Shown here one piece after another: positions 10,479 through 21,776 of a stretch of DNA of 64,000 nt. This stretch comes from Paraescarpia echinospica (Eukaryota; Annelida; Polychaeta; Sabellida; Siboglinidae). The notes under the pieces were generated by a model. That model searched no databases. It worked only from the letters and a program-made list of their open reading frames with translations, and was not told the DNA's origin. Numbering within the stretch: the stretch's first letter is position 1; each line of letters starts with the position of its first letter. Both the position numbers and the translations under genes were made by a program. The stretch lies in contig CM034538.1 of assembly GCA_020002185.1 (NCBI GenBank), positions 3,688,773 through 3,752,772 on the forward strand, read 5' to 3'.

Positions 10479-11856
10479 AAGGCGAGAGAGAACACCTGAG
10501 GTGGACACTAATGAAGAACAACTTGGTCATTTTTAATAACCTTTTTTATTATGCTACTAATACAAAACAGTATAGAAATACAGGCAGTTAGACAATATAT
10601 ATATAGCAATAGGTCCAAGTATATTCACAAACATGTTGTTTGCATGCACACACATATCATCAACCGATTCTTGATAATATCAAGTGTGAAGTGCGACTTA
10701 AAATTAAATTGCAGTCTTTGTAGTTGTAAAGTTAAATCCCACATTGATGCAGTGAATTTGATAGTGTATTGTTGTTAAAGTATAGACAATATTTTAGAAT
10801 TATCATGAATGTGATCTATTGATTAGACAATGAATTTTAGAGAGAAGTCCAGGTGCTTTTTATGCAAGACACGTTATGTCTTAATTTGTGCATTTTGAGA
10901 TAAATCATGTTTTCTATTGTACATAAGTTTAGCAGTGCTAGATTTGTTTAACAATCTGAAATCAATGTATATCATAGATAACTATATATGAACAATTAAT
11001 ATTTTGTTAGCAAAAACCACCAGCATAGTGTGTAATAGCCTGGTCGACAACTCTGGTAATTACCGTGGTTCAGTTATCAATTACGGGTAACCTACCAAGT
11101 CTTTCCTAATTCAATACATATTAGTGTTAACAGATAATATAAAAAACAAACACTTGTTCACTGTTACTAGTAGTCTGCATATAAAAAATTTCATAGTAGA
11201 CATTTGTTTATAAAAAATACATACTTTTTAAATTATAACACAATATATGTACTAATTAGAACAGCCATTACCCACCGCAAGCATACATCAGTAACCATGT
11301 AAATCCCTCGCATTAAAAACAACTTACACCACTGACATACATTTCGATAAAACACTCGTAAATGCTAATTTTCAGCTGTAGCATCTAAGCTGTTCATTTT
11401 CTATTAGGACTAGAATTTGTTCATTTTAAAGCTGATTGAAACGTTTAATTACGATATAACTAATAATGCCACCAAGTTATACATGGAAAGAATGTATTCT
11501 GTAATTAATACATGTTGAACTTTGGAAATACATATCATTGAACAAATATTGAACATGATTTGTCCTGTTGTTGTTATCAAACAAAGACCAACTTTGAGTG
11601 AACTCGTGCAAAGGACTGTATTTTGATATCCCCTTTCTGACCCACAGAGATATAAAAAAACAGTTTGCCAAATGCCAATGTTATTTATAGTAAGAGTTCG
11701 CTGTAGTGTGTATGTCACTGGTGATTTTACATCTGCTGATAAGTGAAGGATGGAGTTGCTGAGGGAGGTAGTTGGAGTAGGGAGCTGCCCAGAGAGTGAA
11801 GGGGAATGGAGACGAGGAAGACTTGGAAGTTTTGGGAGAGGAGTGGAGAACAATAG
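10479..11856. other. 3' flank of XDH, no gene recognised
   Basis: AT-rich sequence with stops in all frames and no recognised protein, RNA gene or transposon end. It probably includes the XDH 3' untranslated region, but the polyadenylation site is not evident. Confidence 0.6.
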
Positions 11857-12763
11857 CAAAAGATAGAGGGGAATGGAGACAGATGGTGTAGAGAGCAGTG
11901 CAAGATAGAGGGGAGTGGAGACAGTTGGTGGATAGAGCAGTGCAAGATAGAGGGGAATGGAAACAGTTGGTGGAGAGAGCAGTGCAAGATAGAGGGGAGT
12001 GGAGACAGTTGGTGGATAGAGCAGTGCAAGATAGAGGGGAATGGAAACAGATGGTGGAGAGAGCAGTGCAAGACAGAGGGGTATGGAGACAGTTGGTGGA
12101 GAGATCAGTGCAAGATAGAGGGGTATGGAGACAGTTGGTGGAGAGAGCAGTGCAAGACAGAGGGGTATGGAGACAGTTGGTGGAGACAGCAGTGAAAGAT
12201 AGAGGGAAATGGCGACAGTTGGTGGAAAGAGCAGTGCAAGACAGAGGGGAGTGGAGACAGTTGGTGGATAGAGCAGTGCACGATAGAGGGGAATGGAAAC
12301 AGTTGGTGGAGAGAGCAGTGCAAGACAGAGGGGTATGGAGACAGTTGGTGGAGAGAACAGTGCAAGATAGAGGGGAGTGGAGACAGTTGGTGGAGAGAGC
12401 AGTGCAAGATAGAGGGGAGTGGAGACAGTTGGTGGAGAGAGCAGTGCAGTGGAGACAGTTGGTGGAGAGAGCAGTGCAAGATAGAGGGGTATGGAGACAG
12501 TTGGTGGAGAGAGCAGTGCAAGAGTAGGGGAGTGGAGACAGTGGGAGCAGTGCAGATTGAAACAGTTGGGGGAGAGCAGTGCAAGATAGAGGGGAGTGGA
12601 GACAGTTGGTGGAGAGAGCAGTGCAAGATAGAAGGGAATGGAGACAGTTGGTGGAGAGAGAGAGCAGTGCAAGATAGAGGGGAATGGAGACAGTTGGTGG
12701 AGAGAGAGCAGTGCAAGATAGAGGGGAGTGGAGACAGTTGGTGGAGAGAGCAGTGCCAGATCA
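11857..12763 (+). repeat. Minisatellite, 42-bp unit
   Basis: About 20 copies of a purine-rich unit such as GAGAGAGCAGTGCAAGATAG plus AGGGGAGTGGAGACAGTTGGTG. Because 42 is a multiple of three, long frames stay open on both strands (over 200 codons on plus, over 400 on minus). These are low-complexity by-products, with no domain and no plausible start context. Units drop in length near the right end. Confidence 0.95.
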
Positions 12764-12982
12764 GTGAGGGAAAAGATGAAGAAAACAGATAACTGAAATC
12801 GAGGCCAGCCTCATCCATGACAACTGGGAATCAAGAGAACAACATCACTGCATGAACAAATGAACGCTAAACATCCAAAAGAGAGCTCAACCATGTGTCC
12901 CAATGGTTGTTGGTGTCCTTATTAACCATACCATTGGCAACCTTGCTAACTGACCAACACCACTCCACTCTCACGACAGCGG

Positions 12983-13275
12983 GGTGAGTGTGTCTAGCTC
13001 CACTCTCTCTACAGCTGGGTGAATGTGTCTAGCTCCACTCTCACTACAGCTGGATGAGTGTGTCTAGCTCCACTCTCACTACAGCTGGGTGAGTGTCTAG
13101 CTCCACTCTCACTACAGCTGGATGAGTGTGTCTAGCTCCACTCTCACTACAGCTGGATGAGTGTGTCTAGCTCCACTCTCACTACAGCTGGATGAGTGTG
13201 TCTAGCTCAGCTCCACTCTCACTACAGCTGGATGAGTGTGTCTAGCTCCACTCTCACTATAGCTGGGTGTGTCTA
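12983..13275 (+). repeat. Minisatellite, about 35-bp unit, abutting the piggyBac 3' end
   Basis: About eight copies of TCTAGCTCCACTCTCACTAC plus AGCTGGATGAGTGTG. The last, shortened unit runs directly into the piggyBac reading frame on the opposite strand, and its GTCTAG provides that frame's stop codon. Confidence 0.92.
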
Positions 13276-14730
13276 GCCACGATGAAGGGATCTTTTGCCC
13301 AGTGGATCAACGTCGTCTTGATGTTCCTCATGGAGAGCGATGAAGGGATCTGCCAACTCCTGGATGACCTTTGTCTTGAACTCCCACATGGTGAATATGC
13401 GATTGCTCTTTGGCATGGGTCTGTGGCATTCCCGCCACAGTACGAAGGCATTGATGATGCCGAACTCAATCAAGCTCCAGAAGAGATATTTCCACCATCT
13501 TCGTCCTGACTGACCCACATAGAGCAGTTCGTCCAGATGGTCGATTCCATGCATCACCTTGTCGTACCTGACGACACACTGTGGCACCATCCTCGAGACA
13601 GACTGGTGGCCCCGACGACTAGTCTGCACCAAGTCCACTCCTCCGTCACCTGTCGCGATCACGTACAGACTGTCTGTCTTCTGCCACTTACACACCATCA
13701 CTTTGCCATCCTCACTTGTCCACTTCTCTGATTCCTTTCGCTCGAGACGTTTCTTTATCAGACCTTTAGGGAAGTCTGTACTGCAGGAACGAGTGGCACC
13801 ACAAAGATACGTGTCTGCACGTAGCAGCTCTTTAGCGAGACCGACAGTGGTGAAATAGTCGGCGGCAAACAGGCGACGATTGGCCAGCGTGTAGTTCTGC
13901 GTCAATTCCATCGCAACCCTGTGGCTGAGCCTAACTCCATCACTTCCAACATCCTCCTCACCATTCAAAATCGAGAATGCCTGGACATACCCTGTTACTG
14001 AGTCAGTGAGACACCACAGCCTCATGCCCCATTTGGCGGGCCTCCTGGGCATGTATCGGGTCCATCCGAGTCGGCCGTCAAACCGGATCATGGCTTGGTC
14101 GATCAACACATTCTGTGAAGGCTTAAAACAATCCCTGAACTGTTTCTCACAGAGGGTAAGCAGAGGTCGAACTTTTGCAAGTTTATCATTTGGGTCCTTG
14201 GTTTGCTGTACGGAGCAGTGTAGGTATTGACAAAGTTTCTCGAATCGCTGCTGTGACATGATGGAGGAGACATAAGAACCTTGCAATACCGGATCGTCAC
14301 TCCAAAAGTCATCAATGTCAAAAAACTCTGAGAGGTTCATTCTCATGTTGACAGCAAAAAAGGCACGCATCTCCAACGGAGTAGTGGCATACCAGTGTGC
14401 ATCGGAAGTCGCGTAGGGGCCATTCTCCGCATTACCAGCAGGAGGGGACTTTGCAGCGGCATTCAAATTTGTTGCTTCTGCAAGATCTGCAAAGAAGTCG
14501 GTACCAAACATCTGCTCAAAGAAAGCAAGTGGGGAACTCGTCGGTGGTAGAGTTTGTGTTGGTCCACTAGCTTCTGTAAACTCCTTCACAGTTGGTGGCT
14601 CAGCATTGGTTGTCTTCATCCACCCAGGGTCAATGGTCTTGCCGTGTACAAGTTTACAAGCAGCGTTTGCAGCACGGCCATCTTCCTCTTCTTCATAATC
14701 ACCGTCTTCGTACTCCTCACTACTTGAAAC
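13273..14730 (-). CDS. piggyBac-family transposase (PGBD-like), main exon
   Basis: 485 codons on the minus strand, beginning after a good acceptor (TGTCTGTTTCCAG, 14731 and above) with the acidic segment VSSSEEYEDGDYEEEED. The DDE_Tnp_1_7 domain follows: LEMRAFFAVNMRMNLSEF, a residue-211 Asp in NVLIDQAMIRFDGR, a residue-291 Asp in FAADYFTTVGL and a residue-397 Asp in HGIDHLDELL. These spacings (80 and 106) resemble the 78 and 101 of the Trichoplusia enzyme, so the catalytic DDD triad looks intact. The Cys-rich C-terminal zinc-binding domain of active piggyBac transposases is absent: the frame ends at a TAG contributed by the neighbouring minisatellite. No TTAA-flanked inverted ends were found close by. 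It could be a truncated transposon or a transposase-derived host gene; the exon at 27607-27741 may be its 5' exon. Confidence 0.85.
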   Translation of the reverse strand, partial: VSSSEEYEDGDYEEEEDGRAANAACKLVHGKTIDPGWMKTTNAEPPTVKEFTEASGPTQTLPPTSSPLAFFEQMFGTDFFADLAEATNLNAAAKSPPAGNAENGPYATSDAHWYATTPLEMRAFFAVNMRMNLSEFFDIDDFWSDDPVLQGSYVSSIMSQQRFEKLCQYLHCSVQQTKDPNDKLAKVRPLLTLCEKQFRDCFKPSQNVLIDQAMIRFDGRLGWTRYMPRRPAKWGMRLWCLTDSVTGYVQAFSILNGEEDVGSDGVRLSHRVAMELTQNYTLANRRLFAADYFTTVGLAKELLRADTYLCGATRSCSTDFPKGLIKKRLERKESEKWTSEDGKVMVCKWQKTDSLYVIATGDGGVDLVQTSRRGHQSVSRMVPQCVVRYDKVMHGIDHLDELLYVGQSGRRWWKYLFWSLIEFGIINAFVLWRECHRPMPKSNRIFTMWEFKTKVIQELADPFIALHEEHQDDVDPLGKRSLHRG

Positions 14731-15240
14731 CTGGAAACAGACAAACACGGAAAGTGTTAACTGATGAAGTTTGCAGCACAACAGTCATATAAGTTTACAG
14801 TGGCCAAAGTCCCTTTAAGATGTATAGGTGTACATGCAGGTGGGCACCAGTGTACGACTACGTCACCACGTATTGCACGAAAAATAAATATACTGTAACG
14901 CCACCTACCAAGTATAACACATGTACAGTGATGCTAATAATAGTTCTAATGTGGAGATTAGATATGTCTACTATAGGTCTATAAACTAAATATATGTATA
15001 TTATACTAGTTAATTATCAATTTTAATTGTTCTCTAACCAACGCCCAACTCGCGTGAACATGGTCATGGCTCTTTTTATTCTGTTCCTGCCATACCGGCC
15101 CATCTTGAATGTCGATGGCTCTGCCTTCGGCCAGTGGTGTTGTTTTTTGTATAATCATATGGTCAAATAATACATTATGATTCAGTTCGACCGTTGTCTG
15201 AGGGCATGTCATCCCTAGGCTACGGCAGTTTGCCCTACTA
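14731..15240. other. Non-coding stretch between piggyBac exon and LINE A
   Basis: AT-rich and without recognised features. If the piggyBac first exon is the one at 27.6 kb, this is the 3' end of that intron. Confidence 0.5.
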
Positions 15241-15380
15241 CTTCTAGCCTAGGCTTGAATCCTTGGCCACACGACTACTCTTTTATCGCTCACTCAGACG
15301 TCATCTATCTGTATCTGTATTTTGACTGGCAAAATGTCCTATGGACACATCACGCCAGTGCGCATGGTGGCTCTTATGGA

Positions 15381-16605
15381 TTAATTTTTTACATGTTGAG
15401 CTAGACTAATTTGGAATGAATTCAGTGATGTACTTGATACAATGCTTGGAGGTAGAGAATTCCACTCTTTTATTGTGACTGGGAAAAAGCTGTTTCCAAA
15501 TATGTTTGTCGAGTGCCTGATTTGTACTAACTGTTTATTATGTTTACGTGAGCATCTGGTGTTGCGTTTGATGTATTGATCTAGTGGGATATCTATGAGG
15601 TTACGTTCCATTTTATTTAATATACTAAGTCTTTGGGTTTTTCCTCTTGATTGTGGAGGGTGTCCCACTGGAGATCTTTAAGGAGTTGTGTTACCTTTCC
15701 TGGCTTTCTAGAATAGTTGTTCTTACAAAATCTGGCGGCTTGTCTCTGTGTTCTTTCCGAGTTTGATATTTCTTAGGCAATGTGGATACCATGATGCTGA
15801 CGCATATTCAAGTATAGGGCGGACAAGGGTTTTGTAGGCTATGGACTTGATTTGGGTTGGGCATTTATTTAAATTTCTTCTAATAATTCCCAATGTCTGT
15901 TGTGCTTTTTTAATGTGACCGAGTTGCTTTGTATTGTCCAATTTAATGTATTTGATATATGTATGCCAAGATAACAGTGCGATTCAACAGATTTAAGTTG
16001 TTGTCCACAGAAGGTGTAGAGATTTGGTGTCGGTTTTCTTGAGGCTATTGTCATTGTATAACATTTAGTGGGGTTGAATTTCATAAGCCACGTGTGTTGC
16101 CATTTCTCAAGTTTGAGCAGATCGTTTTGGAGGACAGATGTGTCTTGGTCAGTTTTAATCGGTGAATATAACAGGCAGTCGTCTGCAAAAAGGCGAACAG
16201 TTGAGGAAAGATTGTCTGGCAGGTCATTTATGTAAAGTAGGAAAAGTAGGGGGCCCAGTACTGTGCCCTGTGGTACCCCAGAAATGACTTGAGTTGATGT
16301 TGACTTGGATCCATTTATAACAACCTGTTAAGTTCTTCCTGTAAGGAAGCTATTTATCCATGATGATATTGGGCCTGTGAAGCTATAGTGTTTGAGTTTG
16401 TGGATTAGTCTTTTATGTGGAACTTTATCGAATGCTTTGGTGAAGTCAAGGATGGCCATGTCTACAGATTTCTTCTCATCAAGTGATTTGCTTGTCATGG
16501 ATTGTTTGAATTAATTGTGTTTCAGTTGATCTTTTGGCACGGAAGCCATGTTGGTGGTCAGTTAGAATGTGGTGCTGTTCAAGGTGTTTCATAATGTGAC
16601 TATGT
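15381..16605 (-). pseudogene. LINE A reverse transcriptase, C-terminal half (broken)
   Basis: Pieces in several frames match a LINE RT: HQHGFRAKRSTETQLIQTIH near 16.5 kb, MKFNPTKCYTMTIASRK near 16.05 kb, LVRPILEYASASWYPH near 15.8 kb and the terminal EWNSLPPSIVSS near 15.45 kb. The YADD region (about 16.2 kb) reads out of frame. It resumes the frame interrupted by the hAT at 19641. Confidence 0.75.
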
Positions 16606-16611
16606 ATGATG
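16606..16611 (+). other. Candidate target-site duplication of hAT-A, left copy
   Basis: ATGATG here and at 19642-19647 directly flank the element ends. Six bases match exactly; hAT elements usually make eight, so two may have mutated, or the repetitive ATG context hides the true length. Confidence 0.55.
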
Positions 16612-19600
16612 CAGGGGTAGAACTTCAGCATTTATTTTACTAGACAGCAGGACTAGTAAAGACAAAAGTTGACTAGTCCGCCAAAAGGTTTACTAGTCCT
16701 GCAAATAAAAAACATAGCACAAATTTAGGTCATAACAATTTTATTTAAAACACAAAAAACAGTGTCATCCAGGCCTGGCGTTAACACTGCCTGTCAATCA
16801 GTCAGTGTCACTCAGAGTCGGAGGCACTACTGTCATCACAGTCGGTGTCACTGCTGTCAGTGTAACTACTACAGTCGGGCCTTGGCCTAAGCGGCTGAGT
16901 GTCTGGCCTCCGGGCTCCACCAGCACTCCACAGCTCGATTGCCTCCTTCGGTTCAAATGCAGCGATGTCTGGTGAACTCAGCTGAATGGTCAACAGATCA
17001 GTCAGTCGATCTGCCTTCAGGACTGACCGGATGCTGCTCTTCGTCAGCTTCAGCTGACTGAAGCCTCTCTCCGCATCAGCCGAGCTGGCTGGCAGAGTCA
17101 GAATGGCGTCAACAAGCCCAAGTATGTTTCCATACTCTGCCTGGTGGGCTGCATTGACACTAGACCATGTCAGCTGTCGCACGTCTGGGGACTGTTCATA
17201 CAGGATCATCTTCAGAAGTGTCCACTCCGTCTCCACACTGTCAGTATCGATGCCAGCGTCGCGAAGCACAGGGCCAAAATGGTTGTTGAGTGTGGCCACA
17301 GCGTCATTTCCATAATCACCTGCAGCTTCAGGCCACAGCTTGAAGCTAACGATTGATGATGCACGCACAACGTCCGAATTGCTGTCAACGAAGCGACCCT
17401 CCAGACAGCTGACCAGGTTGCCCAAGATCTGCAGTCGGGTCTGCTTGGCGAAGACAGCACCTGTGAGTGTCTCACCATGGAAGTCTTCCATGCGCCATCT
17501 CGATGATGTCTCGTCGGTGCAGTGTCGCCAAGAAGCCAATGGCCTTTGCCTTGGCATCTCCGGAGCCCCCGGGCACTTGCATCTGCGTCAGATGCAGGAC
17601 ATATGCTGGATATCCCTTCACAAGGGCCTGCAGTGCCTTCAGCAGATGTGGCAACCAGCGAGTGCCACCGACACGTGGTGGAAGGGCACATGGCAGAGAC
17701 AATGTGTCGAATGCTGCCTTCAAGTTGCTACGGTTCAGTGGCGAGTGATGGTAGAACAAGTAGAGGCTCAGGAGGAGACCGCTCAACTTTGTGTACATGG
17801 GCAACCGACACAATGCGTCCTTATATGCAAGTTCCAGGCGATGCGCATAGCAGTGGATTGCTTGCAGACACGGCTGCTCATTTCGGAAGAGCGTGGCGAC
17901 ACCGTTGGCTGATCCGGTCATAACAGCGGCGCCATCACTGCCGAATCCGACAAGCTTCTTCATGAGTGTCTCTTTCGGGATGTGGAGGTAGCGCTCCACG
18001 ACACCGTCAATTGCCCGCTTGATTGACGGAGCATCTGCCTTGCCGACGTTCTCAATACCAGCGAAGGCAGTAGAGACGACACCATTCACTGCATACCTCA
18101 CGTACACTATCTCCGCTTCCGTGATGGACGCATCTGTCGTACCGTCACTGATGAGGGCGAGAAAGTGAGCACTCTCCAGGTGCTGTGCGAGGTGACGGCG
18201 CTCAACCTCAGCGATGGCACGCACGAACTGCTTGCATGCCTTGTCATTCCGATAAGTGTTCCCCACATCAAGGCCCTTCTGTGCGTCCAGGGTACACTGC
18301 CACACATAATCTGTGAACGGACGCCGGTGCTTTGCTATCGCGTGACAAGTCCTGAAACATCCAATGCAGGAAATATTAAATATCATAGTATTAAGTAAAT
18401 ACTGAGTATAGTCACAACATAACAACCTTCCTCAGCAAACAGTGAATACTAAAAACATCCTCGCTTTCAAAACAAAACTTGACGAAGATTTGAAGATGGG
18501 CAGGTTTAAATTTTAATAAAAGCACAAAAATCACAAGACAAGCCACGTTCTCAAAACCAAAAATATGATGCATAAAGGCGGGAAATACAACACTAAATAG
18601 TATTACTTTTGAACCCGAAGATCCAGGCAAGTTATAACACAGATCTACATCAAATGCAAATTAATAATTTCCCATGGCATTGTTTACTGCACGGCACGCT
18701 TGAAATGAGAGATAACAGAGAAATGAGGGATAATAATTTAAACCATATAGTGCTAACCCTAACAAAGTACAATCAAATACAATATTTTTTTTTACATTTT
18801 ATAACATTATATCACATGGGTAACATAATTACCTAAACAAATGCGTCAGACGGTCCATGGTGGCCGTGTTCAGCGCTTGGATGGCTCGGTGGGCAGGTGC
18901 AGTACCGGGACGGGCTTCGAACGCAGTTTGCCGGAAGACAGCTCGTGTGTGCGCCTCGCTTGTACTGTGTGCGGTTAGCGAGTCTGGACGAAAGTTGTCC
19001 GTGCCAGTCAAGAACGCATTCTTGCCACGGACACCAGTTACGTTGTGTGTCCTGCACACTTTGCAAAACATCAAATCGTTGTCGTCATCGTAGGACAGCC
19101 AAGTGTGGTCTCGTTCCCAAACCTTCTAATAGCCACGCTGTCGTTTCTGCTGGTCGTACAGCGTGTCCCGTTCTCGCTTTTCCACCTTGCGTTTAACTTC
19201 TGGTTTTGCAACCCCAGTTAAATAACGATGCATCGTGCGTAAACGTAAAAAAATAATTAGTAATGAATTAAAAAAATAATTGATGTAGAACTGAAGATGT
19301 GAACCGTATTCGAAATCCGCGCATTTGAAAATAGATTAGAAAATAGACGCGAAAATGGACGCCAATTGCGCTCATTAGCCGGTACCCCTCTACATGATAC
19401 GCTAAGCCAAACAAAACGGTCGTTTCAGATTTCTATGTCACACAACAACCAATTAAAAGTACCGTTTCACTGTCGATTCACATTAGGTGAAGATTTACTT
19501 TGTCAATTGTACGGTTGGTGGCGCCACGCAACACGCTGATTTTTACTAGACAGCCGGACTAGTTGGTAGGCCGGGTTTACTAGTCCGCCGTAATCTTTAC

Positions 19601-19641
19601 TAGTGTACGGACTAGCGGACTAGTGGGTAGTTCTACCCCTG
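16612..19641 (-). mobile_element. hAT-A DNA transposon (3.0 kb) inserted in LINE A
   Basis: Starts CAGGGGTAGAACT and ends AGTTCTACCCCTG, a 13-bp terminal inverted repeat. Subterminal copies of an ACTAGTCC/GGACTAGT motif sit at both ends. It encodes a ZNF862-like hAT transposase on the minus strand (16808-19233). The flanking LINE A reading continues on both sides, so the insertion is younger than LINE A. Confidence 0.92.
16808..19233 (-). pseudogene. hAT transposase (ZNF862-like, TTF-type zinc finger), one stop and one frameshift
   Basis: Two exons on the minus strand. Exon 1 (19233-18833) begins MHRYLTGVAKPEVKRK, then a KREKR-type basic region, one in-frame TAG near 19127, then the zinc finger MFCKVCRTHN...LTAHSTSEAHTRAV, ending at the donor TTTAG|GTAATT. 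A 481-bp intron (18832-18352) ends TGTTTCAG. Exon 2 carries the hAT catalytic fold: LALISDGTTDASITEAEIVY, LVGFGSDGAAVMTGSANGVA, CYAHRLELA and GGTRWLPHLLKAL; a frameshift lies near 17.5 kb; then the C-terminal dimerisation region LPASSADAERGFSQLKLTKS. Only two lesions interrupt it, so it is recently dead, or one lesion is a sequence error. Confidence 0.85.
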
Positions 19642-19847
19642 ATGATGTGTTCAAGAAGTTTAGAAACCACAGGTGTTAAGGATATTGGTCTGTAGTTAGA
19701 TGTTTCTGCTCTACTTCCTTTCTTAAAAATTGCTGTTACATTGGCTTCTTTCCAGGTATTGGGGACTTGTCCAGAATCAACATATTATGATAGGAAAATG
19801 TCATGTATTACTGGTGCTAGATGAGAGGCATATCTGTTTAAGAACCA

Positions 19848-21776
19848 TTATGGAATGCCATCTGGTCCTTGCGATTTAGAAATGTTAATTTTGGAAAGTT
19901 GATCAAGTACTCCTTTAAGTGAAATTGTTAGTTTGGGGATTTCTCCATGTGGACTTCTGGCCATATCTGGTAGGGTGGAATTTCCTTCGTGTGTAAAGAC
20001 ACTTTGGAACTGATTGTTTAAGGCTTCTGCTTTATGTTTGTCGTCGCTAATGATGTTACCTGCAATGTTAAGGTCCCCAATACCCTGGTTATCCTGTCTA
20101 AGTTTAGAAATGAAGCTCCAAAATGATTTAGGTTTCTCTGTTATTGTTGTTGTCAGGAATTGACTTATGTAGGATAGTCTAGCAGAACGAAGGTGTTTAT
20201 GCATGTTTCTCCTGATGTCACAGAATTCTTTCCAGTCTTCTGGATTTCTAGTTCTTTTTGCTTTGTTATATAGCTGTTTCTTTCTTTTGCACATTTTCTT
20301 TAAATCTTTATTGAACCAGGGAAGATTGTGTCTTGAAGTAGTAAGACGGTGCTGTACATATTGGTTCATAATGTTGATGATTTTCGTGGAAACAAGATTC
20401 CACTTGTCATTGACTGTCATGTTTTGGTTTTGAGAGAAGTATTCATGTGTAAAGTTTTCAAGAGATTTCTGGATGTTAATGTTGTCGGCTTTATTTCTAA
20501 TGAAGACTTTACGTTTCGGACGATGTTTGCGTTTGGGCAAGATGTTTACATCAATGATGACTGTGCTATGGTCTGCTATTCCGTCTACTACATTTATCTT
20601 CTTTATTAACCCAGGTCTATTGGTGAAGACAAGATCTAAAATATTGTTGGCATTTCCCTGTCTGTGCATGGGTTCCTTGACATGTTGGATCAGTCCATGT
20701 TCCTCTGTAAGAGAGAGTAATTTATTGGCAGCAATTGTACTGTATCCAATGTTAGGTATGACTTGGTGAATTTCCCAATTGATGTTAGGGAGGTTGAAAT
20801 CGCCAGTAATGATGACATTATGTGTGTTGATCTTGTTACCTAATTTAGAAAGGGCTAGGTCTAGTTCTTCGATTTGAGTTCCATGAGAGTCATTTGGGGC
20901 ACGATAGAGGGTACACATGATTATTGGTTTCGTTCCTGTTATCTGGGTTTCAGTCCAAATGCTCTCACTGTTAGTGTCTAGGTCTGGTAGGTGGCTTGTG
21001 ATGAGGTCATCTTTTGATATTTGAAATACCCCCCCTCCAGTAGTGTCTGTTTCTCTGTCCTTTCTAAAGACGTTAAAGTTGCTTGGGAATATTTCTCCAT
21101 TTTTTATTGAGGGATCTAACCATGATTCAGTGCCACAGATGATGTGTGGGTTGTGTAGATTGTTTAGTGCTTCGATGTCCGAGACTTTCTTTTTAATGCT
21201 TTGGCAGTTTACGAGGATGCATCTGAAGTTTGGTCTCTTTTTCGGTCTATATGCTTTCTTGCTATTAGTTGTATTGTTGTTGGTGGTTTCGTTTAGGTTA
21301 TGACTGTTACTGTCCAGAGGATAAAAGGGATTTGCCGTTGGGATTTCTGTATCTCTGAAGAAAGAATTTTTGAAGTTGTTGCATTCGGGGCAGGCCCACG
21401 AACATGAGAAATTTATTAATCGTTTGTATTCATTGTCATCTATTGCACAGCATTGTGTGTGGATCCAGTTTAGGCAGTGGTCGCACTGAATTGCTTTATG
21501 GTCATTTAGGACATCCCCATGGCAAATGCCACAGGGTGCTGAGCAATTTGAACAGTGCCATGGTACATTTAGGTTTCTGTAAGTGTTGTTCAATTCTTGT
21601 CTGGATATCCTGGCGCATTTGATGTGTGTTGATTTATTACAATCATTACAAGTTAGGATGAGTGCATTAGACTTTAGTGATTTCTTACATGAGTGACATT
21701 TGGAGGGGCCTGGATTTAGTTGAACATCTCCTGATAGCATGGTTTGATGATCTGCGCTGTTATCGATTGTTTTCAC
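19848..21776 (-). CDS. LINE A polyprotein, N-terminal part: 2A-like motif, PHD fingers, endonuclease, RT start
   Basis: 642 open codons. Residues about 12-20 are GDVQLNPGP, a 2A-type ribosome-skipping motif. Residues about 25-135 form two Cys/His-rich PHD-like fingers (CHSCKKS..., CGICHGD...). After a linker, residues about 195-435 are an apurinic/apyrimidinic endonuclease: CILVNCQSIKKKVSD, ICGTESWLDP, FNVFRKDRETDTTGGGVF, IITGDFNLPNINW and GIADHSTVIIDV. The frame then enters the RT N terminus (KSQGPDGIP) and stops at a lesion at 19848. The endonuclease residues (N, E, D-N, D-H) look intact. The 2A motif lies right at the N terminus, as described for 2A-bearing APE-type LINEs. Confidence 0.88.
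   Translation of the reverse strand: MKTIDNSADHQTMLSGDVQLNPGPSKCHSCKKSLKSNALILTCNDCNKSTHIKCARISRQELNNTYRNLNVPWHCSNCSAPCGICHGDVLNDHKAIQCDHCLNWIHTQCCAIDDNEYKRLINFSCSWACPECNNFKNSFFRDTEIPTANPFYPLDSNSHNLNETTNNNTTNSKKAYRPKKRPNFRCILVNCQSIKKKVSDIEALNNLHNPHIICGTESWLDPSIKNGEIFPSNFNVFRKDRETDTTGGGVFQISKDDLITSHLPDLDTNSESIWTETQITGTKPIIMCTLYRAPNDSHGTQIEELDLALSKLGNKINTHNVIITGDFNLPNINWEIHQVIPNIGYSTIAANKLLSLTEEHGLIQHVKEPMHRQGNANNILDLVFTNRPGLIKKINVVDGIADHSTVIIDVNILPKRKHRPKRKVFIRNKADNINIQKSLENFTHEYFSQNQNMTVNDKWNLVSTKIINIMNQYVQHRLTTSRHNLPWFNKDLKKMCKRKKQLYNKAKRTRNPEDWKEFCDIRRNMHKHLRSARLSYISQFLTTTITEKPKSFWSFISKLRQDNQGIGDLNIAGNIISDDKHKAEALNNQFQSVFTHEGNSTLPDMARSPHGEIPKLTISLKGVLDQLSKINISKSQGPDGIP
21715..21741 (-). other. 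2A-like translational recoding motif (LINE A)
   Basis: Encodes GDVQLNPGP. The 2A consensus is D(V/I)ExNPGP; here Glu is replaced by Gln, while NPG|P is intact. In known 2A sequences the ribosome skips the Gly-Pro bond, which would release the short leader from the PHD-endonuclease-RT protein. Confidence 0.75.

Noticed and set aside
11449..12818. Long open frames on both strands (up to 407 codons)
   Set aside because: They coincide with the 42-bp minisatellite; composition is repetitive, with no domain or conserved start.
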